Source: Cyanobacteria bacterium OH_CFB_184 (GTDB taxonomy: Bacteria; Cyanobacteriota; Vampirovibrionia; Gastranaerophilales; Gastranaerophilaceae). From it: a stretch of DNA of 5,839 nucleotides. The notes under the pieces were generated by a model. The model had not been told where the DNA came from and made no database searches. It saw only the letters and a list, made by a program, of their open reading frames with translations. Both the position numbers and the translations under genes were made by a program. Location of the stretch: positions 1-5,839 of the forward strand of contig JAEZOG010000276.1 in NCBI GenBank assembly GCA_023414155.1, read 5' to 3'. Positions 4,165 to 5,839 of this stretch are shown here, piece by piece (position 1 is the first letter of the stretch; every line of letters begins with the position of its first letter).

Positions 4165-5839
4165 ATGAAAAGAATAAATCAATTATCCGTAAATTTAATA
4201 AACCAAATTGCAGCAGGCGAAGTAATCGAAAAACCTGCATCAGTAGTAAAAGAATTGGTAGAAAACTCAATAGACGCCGGCGCTACTAAAATCGAAGTTT
4301 CGATAACAAACGATTGCAGAAATATAAGAATAGCTGATAATGGCTCAGGGATTCACCCTGATGACATTGAACTTGCGTTTTCAAAGCATGCTACAAGTAA
4401 AATTCTTAAAGAAGAAGACTTGTGGAATATTTCTACTTTAGGATTTAGAGGGGAAGCTCTTGCAAGTGTGATTTCTATTGCAAAAGTAACTTGCACAACA
4501 AGAACAAAAGATTTTGAATACGGAACAAAAGTAGAATCTCAAAATTCAGAAATTAAAAAATCTCAAACAGGCTGTGCAATAGGAACCATTATGGAAATAA
4601 ATGACCTATTCTTCAATCAACCTGCCAGATTAAAATTTTTAAAAAGCACCAAAACAGAATTTTCATATATTCAAGAACTGATGCAAGCAATTGCCCTTTC
4701 TCACCCTGAGGTTTCATTTGTATTAAAACACAACAATGCAACTGTGCTAAATACGACCCAAAATGCTGATTTGTTAACAAGAATTTCTCAAGTTTACTCA
4801 TCATCAATTATAGACTCACTAAAAAAAGTCGAGAAAAAAGATTCTTTGTCAGGGATATCCATATCTGGCTTCACAAGCATGCCATCTTACACAAGATCGA
4901 GCAAAAAATCCATTTATACATTCGTTAATTCCAGAATGATAAAATGCCCAATCATATTAAAAGCAATTGATATTGGTTATAAAAACACAATGCCTTCAGG
5001 AAAATATCCTTTCACAGTAATTAATTTAGAGATTAATCCTGAAGAAATTGACGTAAACGCGCATCCGACAAAAAAAGAAATCCGATATAAAAACCCGAAC
5101 CAGATATTTAATTTTGTACAAAGCGCAATAGATTTGGCACTTACAAATACATTCCACCTTCCAGAAACTTCAACTAAAAAAGAAGAACCCGTAAATCTAT
5201 CTTTTTTAAATCAGGTAAAAGACAAAGAAGATGAAGATGATATTTTTGTGTCAGCCAACATAACAGAAAAAGAAATAAAACCGATTTTTCCAATAAAATC
5301 AGAAGCTTCAACTACAAATAATCAACAAAAAATAAACATCAATATACATCAAACTAGTGAAAACAGACCAAAAGACAATATAATTGGTCAGTTCAAAAAC
5401 ACATATATATTAATAGATACAGAAGAAGGTTTAGAAATCGTAGATCAGCATATTGCAGATGAAAGATACCTTTATGAAAAATTAAAAAACAACAAAGCTA
5501 ATTCATCTCAATTACTGCTTGTATCAGATGTAATGGACCTTGAAGCTACTGATGTTGATATGTTAAATCAATCAAAAGAAAAGCTTCAGCAATTTGGTTA
5601 TCAAATAGAAGCCCTCTCTCCAACACAAGTGATCTTCAAAAAAATACCTCAGATGCTATCTCACGTAAAAGTGCAAGATATTTTATCAGAGCTTCTCGAT
5701 AACATAAGAGGAAATCTCGATACTTTAGAAGAGAAAATACTTATAACAACCTCCTGCAAAGCCGCTGTTAAAGCAGGACAGAAACTTTCTATCTGGCAGA
5801 TGGAAGAACTAATTAAAAACTGGAGAGCCACAAAACAAC
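4165..5839 (+). CDS. mutL: DNA mismatch repair protein MutL, endonuclease-type, 3' end missing
   Basis: 558 codons are visible and the frame is open at the right edge; only the last part of the C-terminal domain is missing. The GHKL ATPase domain (about 1-335) starts with the classic INQIAAGEVIEKPASVVKEL and has catalytic E30, Mg-binding N34 (ELVENSIDAGA), D58 in DNGSGI, the lid motif GFRGEAL (93-99) and NAHPTKKE (298-305, K303 as ATPase lysine). A polar Asn/Lys/Glu-rich linker covers about 336-404. The C-terminal dimer and endonuclease domain starts near 405; DQHIADERYLYE (427-438) is the metal-binding endonuclease motif, with Ile for the usual first Ala, and SCK (530-532) is the second motif. 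It should couple mismatch recognition by MutS to strand nicking. ATG 4165 gives the standard MKRINQLS start; an in-frame ATG at 4156 would add three residues. No Shine-Dalgarno is visible, and mutS is not in the window. Confidence 0.96.
   Translation, partial: MKRINQLSVNLINQIAAGEVIEKPASVVKELVENSIDAGATKIEVSITNDCRNIRIADNGSGIHPDDIELAFSKHATSKILKEEDLWNISTLGFRGEALASVISIAKVTCTTRTKDFEYGTKVESQNSEIKKSQTGCAIGTIMEINDLFFNQPARLKFLKSTKTEFSYIQELMQAIALSHPEVSFVLKHNNATVLNTTQNADLLTRISQVYSSSIIDSLKKVEKKDSLSGISISGFTSMPSYTRSSKKSIYTFVNSRMIKCPIILKAIDIGYKNTMPSGKYPFTVINLEINPEEIDVNAHPTKKEIRYKNPNQIFNFVQSAIDLALTNTFHLPETSTKKEEPVNLSFLNQVKDKEDEDDIFVSANITEKEIKPIFPIKSEASTTNNQQKININIHQTSENRPKDNIIGQFKNTYILIDTEEGLEIVDQHIADERYLYEKLKNNKANSSQLLLVSDVMDLEATDVDMLNQSKEKLQQFGYQIEALSPTQVIFKKIPQMLSHVKVQDILSELLDNIRGNLDTLEEKILITTSCKAAVKAGQKLSIWQMEELIKNWRATKQ

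Noticed and set aside
4135..4182. Longer N terminus for the YkgJ-type protein.
   Set aside because: The first codon would be TTG and the extension would overlap the mutL start; the ATG at 4134 begins a typical soluble sequence.
4613..4807. Minus-strand frame of 64 codons within mutL.
   Set aside because: mutL is unambiguous on the other strand here.

Overview
The window is about two-thirds A+T and carries six protein-coding genes, the first and last cut by the window edges. The mix suggests a strictly or mainly anaerobic, low-GC bacterium: a PerR-type peroxide sensor directly upstream of rubrerythrin, a NarL/FixJ response regulator with no kinase beside it, and a MutL that carries the endonuclease motif found in organisms without MutH. 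Only two of the starts have a clear Shine-Dalgarno sequence. Together with general resemblance of the proteins, this makes me think of a gut Gastranaerophilales (Melainabacteria, non-photosynthetic Cyanobacteria) genome. That placement is an impression, not something the sequence proves; a low-GC Firmicute is the main alternative.

Layout. Positions 1-1317 (+) hold the C-terminal part of a DEDDh (DnaQ-like) exonuclease joined to a duplicated 84-residue helical module and a C-terminal BRCT domain. Positions 1318-1603 are an AT-rich gap with two inverted repeats and weak promoter-like matches. Positions 1604-2263 (+) are the response regulator. Positions 2264-2402 are a regulatory region ending in a perfect 25-bp palindrome that looks like a PerR/Fur-family operator. 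Positions 2403-2777 (+) are perR and 2823-3362 (+) are rubrerythrin, most likely one operon. A strong GC-rich hairpin at 3389-3416 ends that operon and probably also serves the convergent gene. Positions 3415-4134 (-) encode a cysteine-rich YkgJ-type protein. It is divergent from mutL, which starts at 4165 (+) and runs off the right edge.

How they work together. perR and rubrerythrin form a self-contained peroxide-defence unit: PerR probably represses its own promoter through the palindrome, and peroxide releases it so that rubrerythrin is made. MutL and the exonuclease-BRCT protein are both DNA-maintenance proteins, but they are separated by unrelated genes and nothing shows that they act together. 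The response regulator and the YkgJ-type protein have no visible partner here.

I found no CRISPR array, tRNA, rRNA, insertion sequence or defence island. No convincing new multi-gene system is present. The most notable items are the gap-free duplication in the exonuclease-BRCT protein, the perfect palindrome in front of perR, and the two cysteine clusters of the YkgJ-type protein.
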